The notes under the pieces: generated by a model
What the model was told of the DNA's origin: nothing
Seen by the model: only the letters and a program-made list of their open reading frames with translations
The model's database searches: none
From: Heloderma charlesbogerti
Lineage: Eukaryota; Chordata; Lepidosauria; Squamata; Helodermatidae
Reading direction: 5' to 3'
Length of the DNA: 64,000 bases
NCBI GenBank assembly: GCA_026122225.1
Contig: JANEZZ010001482.1
Location: 1-64,000, forward strand
Shown here: positions 50,382 to 60,154 of the stretch, one piece after another
Layout of the letters: each line of letters begins with the position of its first letter
Position numbering within the stretch: position 1 is the stretch's first letter
Position numbers and translations under genes: made by a program

Positions 50382-50565
50382 GTATGCCACTGGCTGTCCT
50401 TCCTGAATGGTTAATGCCCCACTTTTGCCAAACCCCTTGAATTACAGCTGAAAGTCCTGACTTCGCTCCCATCTGGGTGTGTTTCCTTTCAACTTCAATG
50501 TGGTGGTGTACAGAGGCCAACTGCCAAAACAGTTATCCTTGCTCCAATATTTCTGGCCCTGACTG
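50382..50565 (-). repeat. Tc1 right terminal inverted repeat (184 bp)
   Basis: Starts GTATGCCACTGGCTGTCCTT and ends CCCTGACTG; preceded by a G10 run at 50371-50380. Confidence 0.93.
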
Positions 50566-50567
50566 TA

Positions 50568-50941
50568 GCTGGGGAAGATGCCACCGACTCCAGAAAGGAA
50601 AGAGATACACAAGAAGAGACCAGCCCACAAAACAGACCCTGACAGAAGAGAGGCAAGTGTAGCACCCAGAACAGTAAATCAAACAAACAAGAAGCGGGGG
50701 GCTGGTTACCTGGATGTCCATGAGCCCTAAAAGAAAGAGCAGCAGTAAAGGCCAGGTCTCTGTGGCAAGCAAAGTGCTCGCAGCCTGTAGCTCCAACTAG
50801 TTGAATAAGTTAATTATGGGTTTTAGCCCATTTAAAGGACAGCTGTAAAACATCTCTGGAGTCTAGCAAGAGCACGAAGGCAGAATTAGAAGGAGGAACA
50901 GGATAAGAGGAGGAGGAAGAGAGGGGGCAAGGAGAGAAGCA
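50568..50941. other. Intergenic, nothing recognised
   Basis: A purine-rich stretch (GAGGAGGAGGAAGAGAGG near 50908) and no gene or repeat I can name. Confidence 0.5.
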
Positions 50942-51114
50942 TAAAAAACGTGGTTGTTCAGGCAGGCATTTGGGGTGGGTTAGGGTTTTTTTTTAAAAAA
51001 AATTATGGTAAAATTTTATTGTTTTAAATTGTTTTATGGTGGGTTGTACATCGCCCAGAGTGGCTGGGTGACCAGTCAGATGGGCGATTAATAAATTTAA
51101 TAAATAAATAAATA
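50942..51114 (+). mobile_element. L2-type LINE 3' tail
   Basis: AACGTGGTTGTTCAGGCAGG through TGTACATCGCCCAGAGTGGC to GATGGGCGATTAATAAA, ending in TAAA repeats. Nearly the same as 10240-10463. Confidence 0.8.
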
Positions 51115-51221
51115 AGCACAGGTCCTGCAACTGCCCTGTAAGAGACTCTCCCTCAGTGAAGTACAGTGTTTGTATGCATTTGGGAATTCCTCCTTTGTGG
51201 CACCTAAAACACCAGAGGGTG

Positions 51222-52346
51222 TTGCAGACCAAAGTGGGCTGGATGAAACAACGATCCTGTGGATCCACAGTTGGCTACAGAATCGGACTCAAAGAGTGCT
51301 TATCAATGGGATCTTCTCCAACTGGGGAGAGGTAATGAGTGGGGTACTGCAGGGCTCAGTCCTGGGCCCAGTGCTCTTCAACATTTTTATTAATGACTTG
51401 GAGGAAGAGGTGCAGGGAATGCTGATCAAATTTGTAGATGACACAAAATTGGGCAGGACAGCTAATAACTTGGAAGACGGAAACAAAATTCGAAGTGATC
51501 TTGATAGACTGGAGCGCTGGGCAGAAAACAACAGAATGACATTTAATTGGGAGAAATGCCAAGTTCTGCACCTAGGAAAAAGAAACCAAATGCACAGTTA
51601 CAAGATGGGGGACACTTGGTAATACTACAAGCGAGAAGGATCTTGGAATTCTTGTTGATCACAAGCTGAACCACAATCACAAGCTGAACCACAAGCTGAA
51701 CCACAATCACAAGCTGAACCACAAGCTGAGCCAACAACACGATGTGGCTGCAAAAAAGGCAAATGCTGTTTTGGGCTGCATTCATAGAAGCATTGCTTCC
51801 AAATCCTGGGAAGTACTAGTTCCCCTCTACTCAGCATTGATTAGGCCTCATCTGGAGTACCGTGTCCAGTTCTGGGCACATTTTAAGAAGGATGCAGACA
51901 AGCTGGAGAGGGTTCAGAAGAGGGCAACAAAGATGATCAGGGGACTGGATACAAAGCCCTGTGAAGAGAGACTGAAAGAACTGGGCATGTTTAGCCTTGA
52001 GAAGACGCAGGGGAGATGTGATAGCACTCTTCAAGTACTTGACAGGTTGTCACAGGGAGGAAGGCCAGGATCTCTTCTTGGTCATCCCAGAGTGCAGGAC
52101 ACGGAATCATGGGCTCAAGTTTCAGGAAGCCGGATTCCGGCTGAACATCAGGAAAAACTTCCTGTCAGAGCAATACGACAATGGAACCAATGACCTGGGG
52201 AGGTGGTGGGCTCTCCCACCCTGGAGGCCTTCAAGACGAGGCTGGACAGCCACCTGTCAGGGATGCTCTGACTGGGATTCCTGCATTGAGCAGGGGGTTG
52301 GGCTCGATGGCCTCGTGGGCCCCTTCCAGCCCGACTAGTCTATGGT
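51222..52346 (+). mobile_element. CR1 LINE 3' half
   Basis: The reverse transcriptase fragment reads GLDETTILWIHSWLQNRTQR, GVLQGSVLGPVLFNIFINDL (motif B) and KFVDDTKLGR (motif C, FVDD rather than the usual FADD), then LERVQKRATKMIRGLDTKP and the CR1 3' end at 52290-52346. 5'-truncated and frame-broken; carries a minisatellite expansion at 51659-51733. Confidence 0.88.
51659..51733 (+). repeat. Minisatellite inside CR1
   Basis: The CR1-derived word ACAAGCTGAACC is repeated about five times with ACAATC spacers in a 12+6+12 pattern (higher period 30 bp). Other CR1 copies have the word once. Confidence 0.85.
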
Positions 52347-52364
52347 TCTGTGATTGTAGGGCAG

Positions 52365-53060
52365 CCTAGCGGCGCGGTCGGGGGGGGGGGCGCACAGCGC
52401 CAGCGCCCTCCACCCACCCCGCTCGCTCACTGCCCCGCCGGCCCGGCTTGCTGCGGGCTCGCTGTGGCGCCGGGGTGGGTCGCGCGGGCCGAGCATGCGC
52501 TGCCCGCCCCGCCCGCGCCTTTCCCCCGGGCAGCGCGGGGCGCCGGGCCGGGCCAGGCCCGGGAAACAGAAGCCTTCGCCCCTGCCGCCTCCGCGCGCCG
52601 CAGCAGCTCCGAGGCCTGGCTCGCCGGGCGGCTTCCTTCCTTCCTCGCTGGGGCGGCGTGCTGGGCGCGGCAGCGGGCTCCGGAGCGCGGGGGCGGCGAG
52701 AGGCGCGGGCGCCCGCGCGCGCGCGCTTCCCGCCAGTGCCCGGCCAGGCGGCTCCGGCGGGCGCCGCGCTTCGGAAGCCCGGGGCGCTTGCTGGCGAGAG
52801 CAGCAGGGCAGCCCGCGCGCCCCCGCGCCCAGGGATGGCGCTTTTGCCCCTCCGAAGCCGCCGCCTGGCGGGGCGCTGCCCGCCTCATTCGCCTGGCGCC
52901 CGGCCAGCGCCGACGCCCCACGCCTCTGGGCGCCGCCCGGGTCCCCGGCACCCGCCCTGCGAAGCCTCCTTGAGGGCCCGGTGCGCCTGAGCGAGGGATG
53001 CCCCGGCTGGCGAGACGGCTTGATTCGGGCGCCCCCCTCCGGTTCTGTGGGGGCACCCTA
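52365..53060. promoter_or_regulatory. CpG island, possible promoter
   Basis: About 700 bp that is far richer in G+C and CpG than anything else in the window (many CGCG and GCGCGC words, for example near 52700-52730). It contains GGGCGG/CCGCCC-type boxes and no TATA element I can point to. Long open frames on both strands (up to about 245 codons) are expected in such composition and resemble no protein I know. It lies 12 kb past the OPA1 end between two CR1 copies. It may drive a non-coding RNA or an unannotated gene; the direction is unclear. Confidence 0.55.
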
Positions 53061-53548
53061 TCAACTGGTGCACTCCCAGACCCGCCAGGGACACCCGTCG
53101 GATGCTTTCTTCACGCCCTTGCAAGATCTCCGCCATTCGCCCCAGGCTTCCCAGGGAGCAGCGAGCGTACTTCAGGAGCGTCCCACGTGGGGCCATAGCA
53201 GCAGCTCATGTGGCATCCGGATTCCCTTTTGACGGCCTGGAGCCGAATCGAGGCCTCCTTCCCTGCAAGGATCACGTTCTCCGAGGTCATCGGCCTGCAT
53301 CTGAGGCACTTGCTGGGTGGCAGAGCTGCTGTGGGCCTCCTGCAGGGCGGGGCTGCCCCGCCTTGTTTTTGCACAGCCCAGGAACAAATGGGGAGGCGCA
53401 GGGAGGGACACCCCGCCCGCACCTCGCAGGGGCAGATGAGCTGCTCTAGGCAACACCCATCGGCAGCTGGTGCGGCTGGACTTGGGAAGGCTGGTATCTC
53501 TTCGGCCCCCGTTCGGCCCCTCTTTGGACGCGGCGGCTGCTTCCTTGA
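53061..53548. other. GC-rich flank of CpG island
   Basis: Moderately GC-rich unique-looking sequence. No repeat or domain recognised. It could hold a first exon if the island is a + strand promoter. Confidence 0.4.
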
Positions 53549-55310
53549 TAGAATCATAGAATAGAAGGCTTGGAAGGGGCCCACAAGGCCATCAAGTCCA
53601 ACACCCTGCTCAATGCAGGAGCCCAAGTCAGAGCATCCCTGGCAGGTGGCTGTCCAGCCTTGTCTTGAATGCCTCCGGATCGTTGTTTCATCTAGCCCAC
53701 TTTGAGCTAGTTTGCTCATCAGGATATCATGGGGCACTTTGTCGAAAGCTTTGCTGAAGTCAAGGTATATGATGTCTACAGCATTCCCACGGTCCACAAG
53801 GGAGGTGACTTGATCAAAAAGTGAGATCAGATTCATCTGGCAGGACTTGTTTTTGACAAGTCCATGTTGGCTTCAAGTAATCACAGCATTGTTGTCAAGG
53901 TGCTTCCAGATGGATTGCTTTATCATCTGCTCCAGAATTTTCCCAGGGACTGATGTCAGACTGACTGGTCTGTAGTTCCCAGGTTCCTCCTTCTTACCCT
54001 TTTTGAAGATAGGGACAACATGAGCCCTCCTCCAGTCATCTGGCACTTCCCCCGTCCTCCATGATTGCTCAAACAGAATAGACAGCGGTTCTGAGAGTTC
54101 TTCTGCCAGTTCCTTTATGACTCTAGGATGCAGTTCATCTGGCCCTGGAGATTTGAACTCATTCAAAGAATTAAGTGTTACTTGACCATATGCCTGTCGA
54201 TCTCCAGCTGCAATCCTGCCCCTTCAGCCTGTACTTCGCCTTTGCCAGGGGGGTCATAGACCCTCTTTTGGGAGAAGACTGAGCCAGAGTAGGAACTGAG
54301 CACCTCTGCCTTTTCTTTGTCATCTATTATCATTTTGCCGAGAGCTGGACTATAAGGAAGGCTGAGCGCCAAATAATTGATGCTTTCAAACTGTGGTGCT
54401 GGAGAAGACTCTTACGAGTCCCCCGCACTGCAAGGAGGTCAAATCAGTCCATCCTAAAGGAAATCAACCCTGAGTTCTCATTGGAAGGACAGATCCTGAA
54501 GCTGAAGCTCAAATATTTTGGCCACCTAATGCGAAGAGAAAACTCCCTGGAAAAGACCCTGATGCTGGGAAAGATTGAAGGCAAAAGGAGAAGGGGACGG
54601 CAGAGGATGAGATGGCTAGATAGCATCACTGATGCAATGAATATGGACTTGAGCACGCTCCAGGAGAGAACGCAGGACAGGAAGGCCTGGCGTGCTATGG
54701 GCCATGGGGTCATGAAGAGTCGGACACGACTGAACGACTGCACAACAAATCATTTTGCCATCCTTATTTAATAGCTGAACCACCATTTCTTTCCTCTGCC
54801 TTTTACTATGCACGTAGCTGAAGAAAGCCTGTTTGTTGCTTTTAGCCTCCCTCGCTAACCTCAGCTTGTTCTCAGCTTTAGCCTTCCTGACGCCATCCCT
54901 GCAATTCTGTGCTACCTGCCTGTACTCTTCCTTTGTTGCTTGGCCTTCCTTCCACTTCCTATATGTGTGCTTTTTTGTTTTCAGGTCATCCTTAAGCTTT
55001 TTGTGAAGCCACAATGGCATCTTCTGTTGTCTTCCACCTTTTCTTCTTGTTGGAATTGTTTGTGATTGTGCCTTGAGAATTTCGTTTTTTAAAAGCTCCC
55101 ACCCATCTTGGACTCCTTTTCTCGTTAGCGTCGCTTGCTATGGGACCTTGCTGATCATTGTTCTGAGTTTATGAAAATCAGCTTTCCTAAAATCCAGGGT
55201 ACGCGTTTGACTACACTCGGCTTTTGCTTCCCTTAGAACCAAGAACTGAAGTACAACATGGTCGCTTTCCCCCAGAGTTCCTATAACTGCTACAAGTATA
55301 GACAAGTGAG
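53549..55310 (-). mobile_element. CR1 LINE, reverse, interrupted by a BovB insertion
   Basis: The minus strand reads the linker after the endonuclease (MPLWLHKKLKDDLKTKKHTY, then QVAQNCRDGVRKAKAENKLR), GKMIIDDKEKAEVLSSYSG, then reverse transcriptase with PGPDELHPRVIKELAEELS, VVPIFKKGKKEEPGNYRPVS and YLDFSKAFDKVPHDILMSKL (motif A). An internal deletion near 53685 joins GLDETTIR directly to the last CR1 codons and 3' end, removing motifs B and C. 54340-54759 is a later BovB plus duplicated target. Confidence 0.88.
54329..54759 (+). mobile_element. BovB 3' fragment nested in CR1, with 11-bp target-site duplication
   Basis: A 409-bp BovB (54340-54748) begins at GAGAGCTGGACTATAAGG, in the C-terminal part of the ORF, and ends CGACTGAACGACTGCACAAC. 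ATCATTTTGCC flanks it at 54329-54339 and 54749-54759. The CR1 frame (GKMI) is duplicated at the junctions, as expected. Confidence 0.95.
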
Positions 55311-56394
55311 CCCCACTTTAGGAAAGAGGGACTGTCTTTCTCAAAATAAATTTGGGCAAAGGCCATTCAGCCCACCCACCTCCTCCTGAGCTGGATCTCT
55401 TTTTTTAAAAGCAGACTTTGCACAAATCCATCCATTTCCCAGTCACTCCGCAGGCCTCTGGCAGGAGCGCCCCCTCCCATTGCATGTGCGAGACCACAGT
55501 GCTCTGGGGCTCACAGCACCTGAAGCCAGGCCTACCAGGTCTGCTTCCCCAGTTCTCCAGAGTGGGGAGCTGGGTGCAGATCAAAGAGGCTGGCAGCTGT
55601 AACAGGAGCAGAACCTCAGACTGGGGGGGGGGGCAAATCCAGCCTGCCTGGGCTCCTAATCTGCCCCCCTAGGGTCCCCCAGAGGCCCAGACCCCCTTTC
55701 CCAAACTCACCAGGAGCTTCCTGCTTCCCCTCCCCTGTCCCCAATTGCCTGCCGTTTGGTGTTTTCCTGGGTTTTGTGTGACTCCTTCCCCAGTCTAAAA
55801 GCCAAAATTTCATTCCTACTGTGTAGTTACTGGCAGCAAAAGCTCAAAGCTAAAAGAAGCTGATACTGCTTTGTGCTTTGGCCCTGCCCCTTTTGCCCTG
55901 GGCTGCGCCCACCACTGGAATGCGGCCCCCGAGTGTGTCTCTGAAAAGGGAGGTTCCGCACCCCTGAGAGGCTGGGAGAGGTTCCGCACCCCTGAGCCAG
56001 TGCACGCACGCACGCAAGCAAGCAACCACTTTTCCAGCCCCCTGTGAAGACTTGGGTTCGACGGTTGCTGTGCAGGGTGAGGGTGGGCATGTGGGGGGCT
56101 CAGGAAGACTGGCTTGGCGTTATCCAGGAGCCTGGCTGGGGCAGCTGCCATCAGTCACTGAGTCTCTCTGGGCTCCAGAGCTTCCCCGAAATGCTTTGGG
56201 GGCCATTTTCCAGCATTTGCCAATGATGGCAATTTGAAAAGGCAGGGCTCGCTCTCCCTCCCCAGAGCTAGTGCGCAAGCGCTCGCAGCTGTGCGTTCTC
56301 TGCTGGGCGGCCACTCTGCACCCTTGCAGTGGCTCATGGATCTTTTCCTTGCCCCCTCCCTCTCCCCAAGTAACCAGTTAATTACTAAATAAAA
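55311..56394. other. Intergenic, nothing recognised
   Basis: Ordinary sequence with a small direct repeat (AGGTTCCGCACCCCTGAG at 55950 and 55978) and a G10 run near 55623. No gene identified. Confidence 0.5.
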
Positions 56395-57035
56395 CAAGCC
56401 AGCATTCAAGCTGATTAGCCCAGATTAATGGGTGGCAGGTTGTTTCGCTGCCCACCACCATTTATCATGGTGACGCGTGAGGCCTTTAATGATTTAGGTG
56501 CCTGGCCCGCGCAGGCACCCTCCGACGCCGGCAGCCTCCCACTGCGGTAATTGCCCTTTGTAGTCTGTGACCTGGAAAAAGCTGTGACAGCGCCCCATTA
56601 GCGCCGGGCAGCTTGCTTCTGGCTCGTCTGTCACAAAAACCCACGGGGAAGGGGGGCTTCTCAGTGGACTTCATTACCAAGATATATGGGGGTCAAGCGT
56701 CCGGCCGGCACCCCACTGGCCAGGCTGTTTATCAGCCCGAACAGGTTGATCAACCTGTGTATGTTTCATTTGTTTTCATTCCAGCCTCTTCCTCTTCTCC
56801 ACCGCCCCCCCCGCCACTTCCCCAAGCTTTTAATCACACTTTTAGAAAGGTGTGTGTGTGTGAAAGCCAAATTCGGCTTTGAGTCCATTCCTGAAGGTGT
56901 TAATTATAGTCCATTTACAGCAATCTTGGTGTGACAGCGGGAGCTATTTTATACTCCGCCATTACTTATGAAAAGCCTTTTCATTAAACTCTCTGGAATA
57001 AAACCCTTAAGTGGGCCCCATAATTAATATTAAAC
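56395..57035. promoter_or_regulatory. Candidate conserved non-coding element (enhancer-like)
   Basis: Repeat-free stretch with many homeodomain-type words: GATTAATGG, TTTAATGATTTA, CGGTAATTGCC, CCCATTAGCG, TTCATTACC, TTTAATCACAC, GTTAATTATAG, CATTACTTATGAAAAG and CATAATTAATATTAA. It carries no plausible coding frame. The density and lack of transposons resemble developmental enhancers. HES1 follows OPA1 in many vertebrates as I recall, so a distant regulatory role is possible. Conservation cannot be tested here. Confidence 0.4.
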
Positions 57036-57491
57036 TGAAGCAGGGCTTCCCGTGGGCAGGCTCAGAAGCTGCCGCCGCCACTGTGAAGATGCTGGAAGGA
57101 AGAGAGCAGCCTTTTCGAGCCACTTCCTTCCCTTGCCGCCTTTGTGGCACGCTGACCACCAACCCCTCGAACAGGCGGACCCTGGAAATGACCCTTCCCC
57201 CCACGCGGAGGGCAGGCGGTGAGAGACGCAGCAGCAGCACGGGCCAGGCGTCCGCTGGCAACCAAGAACCAGAGGCGTCGGAGTCAGACTAGACAGAGGC
57301 CTCGGGTCAGCGGCTGTGATGGCAGGGGTCACACCGTGGCAGGGACAACACCAGCACCAGAAGCTTGGCACCTGCACACAGCCTAAATTGTGGGTCGCTG
57401 TCTAGGGGTGTGTTGTGAGTGGGTGACACACGCAGAGAGAGAGAGAGAGAGAAGCTGATTCTCACACATAGCGCCAACTGGACTCCAAAGC

Positions 57492-57640
57492 CTGTGTGGT
57501 GTGGTGCTGTGGCCAGAGTGTGGGCTGTGGACCATGGAGAGGTGGGCTGAAATCCATTCCCAGCCTTGGCATGGCCTTGAGCAAGCCCCACCCACCTCAC
57601 TGGGATTTTGCAAGGATAGAAATGGGGGGGAACCACGTGC
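57492..57640 (+). mobile_element. Decayed tRNA-derived SINE
   Basis: GTGTGGTGCTGTGGCCAGAG, then GGGCTGAAATCCATTCCCAG and CCCACCTCACTGGGATTTTG follow the order of the SINE at 42012 with many changes. Confidence 0.5.
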
Positions 57641-57785
57641 ACACAGAGACTGCACACACAAGCTCCTTGGAGAAAACGTGGGATTGCATGTGCAATGCAT
57701 TTAAAACGTGAACCAAGCCCATGGAGCAGATCTCCAGAGAGACTGCTTCTGGGAAGTTGTCAGATGGCATACAGATCAGCTTTCT

Positions 57786-57893
57786 CCAACCTGGTGCCTT
57801 CCAGATGTGTTGGACTGCGACTTCCATCAGCCCCAGCTAGCCTGGCCAGTGCTCAGGAACCTTGGGAGGACTCCTGGAGGGGGCCAGGTTGGT
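57786..57893. repeat. Fold-back MITE, copy 3
   Basis: CCAACCTGGTGCCTTCCAGA at the left and CTGGAGGGGGCCAGGTTGG at the right are complementary; GACTTCCATCAGCCCCAGC lies near the centre. Confidence 0.75.
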
Positions 57894-60154
57894 GAAGGCT
57901 GATTAGAGATTGGCCTATCAGCTAAACCATGTTTCTGCGGCTGGGCTTGGTTCTGTCCAGCTTCTGCCCCGCCGCCCCCCGCCAGCCTCTTTCTCTGTCT
58001 CCATTTCTGCCCCAGTGCGGCTCGTGCTACAGACCCACAGCCAACTGCAAAGTGGCGCCAGTCCTTTCTCTGGCCTCTGTATTCCACGGAACTGCTGGGC
58101 CACTCCAGTTTCAGCTATTTCTGTCTAAAGAAGAGTGGAACAGCCTAAAACCAAAGTCATTATAAAAAAATCTAAGCATTTCACAAGGGTAAAACCGGAG
58201 CCTTTGGTACTGTAGAACTTTGAAACCCCCAGAAACAGGTTCTTGTCCTGTTTGGAAAGCAGCAACCTGCTTGGCCATGGAGACCAAGCTGCTTACGCCA
58301 CCCTGCTTGAGTGGCTCCAGAGTGGAGGTTTACTTTGTCCAGCACTGGATGTGACACAAAGCGGCAGCTGGTCTCAGCAGTTGGGAATCTGTTGGATCCA
58401 TGCTTCTAGCCCTCTGTGACTGACCATGAGCAGGTGGAGCACATGAGTCTAATCCAGGCACACTTCTCAAGATCTCCTGTGCAAGAAGAGATTGCCATTG
58501 CACCGGGCCATACCTATGCCACCACCTTCCTACTTGTGAGCAGGCTCTAAGTCAAGTGGCACTACCCTTCCCTCCTCCCCACCTCAGATCTGCACTGCTT
58601 CCAGAATTTAGTGCCTGCTTGAATTTCCCCCCCAGCATGGAAAGCAGATCCTTGCCCTGACTCAAGAGTTGCCAGGACTGCCCTGCTGGCGTGGAAAGCG
58701 CGCAGCAACGGTGAGGTGGCCCCAGCGATGACCGTATGGGCTCTCAAGGCTCCCTGCCCTACCCTGAGCTTGGTTTTTACAGTGGGCCTTTGCAACAGCC
58801 CCAGTTCGGTCCCTAATGTCTGGATTTGCATCCCTTGAAGTCTCCCCAGTCTCCAGGCATCATCCCACCCTTTCTAGGGAGCAAGAGATGGCTAAAGAAG
58901 CTACCTCACTGGCTCATGGCCACCGCAGCTCTGCAGAGCCCCAGTGACGGATGCCTGGGAAATCTCAGGACTGCCAAGACTCCCCCGTCCTCACCCACCG
59001 GGAGCCCCGCCGCCCTCTCTTTTGCTTTGCTGCACTTGCAGTGGCAAGGCCCTTGGTCTCTCTTCTCTGGGTCCACGTGGAATGCACAAGGCCTGAGGTC
59101 AGGCACTGGGGGTGGGAGGCAGCTGCTACCTCCCGCCTTGCTGCGGCCCCCCTCCAGGACAGGGTGAGGGCTCTGATTGAGCGGGTGTGGGCGGTCTTCA
59201 CTGCCCTGCAAGGGGGGCGTCTGTGGATGGGGCTTTCGGACATCCCATGGGCAGAGCGCTTAGTTTCCACATGCAGTGGGCGCTGCATGTGATGGGGTGG
59301 TGGTCTCAAGATTGCGTTGGCGCCGCAGGGCCCCCTTCTTCATGGCATCTGGGTATGTGTTCTCCCCAAAGGACCAGGCCCGTTGCTTGGAGGTGCTCTT
59401 CGATCCATCCTTGTCACTCGTGGCGCAGGTGGACTTGGGGCCTGGGGACGCCTTTTATCAGCTGAGGCTGATGTTACATATCCTGGGCCGGGGGGGGGGG
59501 GAGCAGGTACTGTGGCTTAGTTATTGTTTTGAACCTTGGCAGCTCCTGTAGAGTTGGGAGTAGCATCTGCTGAGTTCTTCTGTGTGTGATAAATAAAGGA
59601 CACTTGTGTTTGTGGGCTGCTGATTCTCACTGTCGTTCCCTCTGCCTATGCAACAGCTGATATCCCAACTAAGACATTGCCTGGACAGAGATCGCCCTCC
59701 AACAGTTATTGATCCTCTGGCAACCTCTCTTTTGGAGTATTGCAACACATTATACATGGGCCTGCCTTTGAGAATGGTCTGGAAACTTCAGTTAGCCCCA
59801 AACAGGATGGCTAGAGTGCTGACCGGGACTGGCCGACGTGATCATATTACGCCAGTGCTTTTCCATCTGAATTGGCTGCCAGTCTGTTTCTGAGAGCAAT
59901 TCAAAGTGCTGGTCCTAAACTTTAAAGTCCTACATGGCTTGGGGCCAGATTACCTGAAGCAGTGTCTCCTCCCATATTTCCCTACCTAGGTGGACACTAA
60001 GGTCATCATCTGAGCTGGTCCCCCAGGTGCCCCCACCAGCTGAGGCGAGGCAGATGGCTAGAGAGCCCAGGCCTTTGCAGCAGCAGCCTATCTGTGGGTC
60101 ACCTTCCCAAGACAGGCTCACCTAGTGCCTGCATTAGTCTTTTTGGTACCAGGT

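Larger units (their letters stand above)
48917..50565 (+). mobile_element. Tc1-like DNA transposon, both ends intact
   Basis: 1,649 bp between TA dinucleotides at 48915-48916 and 50566-50567, the target duplication typical of Tc1/mariner. The ends are 184-bp inverted repeats starting CAGTCAGGGCCAGAAATATT. It encodes one frameshifted transposase on the + strand. The size fits autonomous Tc1 elements. Being structurally complete, it could still serve as a substrate if a matching transposase were supplied elsewhere in the genome. Confidence 0.95.
57036..59640. other. Intergenic with decayed SINE and fold-back
   Basis: Apart from the (GA)n tract at 57436-57453, the decayed SINE at 57492 and the MITE at 57786, I see no repeat or gene. 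Frames of 100-115 codons at 58826-59309 lack recognisable features. Confidence 0.5.

Noticed and set aside
52427..53232. Overlapping frames of 180-245 codons on both strands in the CpG island
   Set aside because: Extreme GC content removes stop codons; proline-, arginine- and alanine-rich translations on both strands show no domain.
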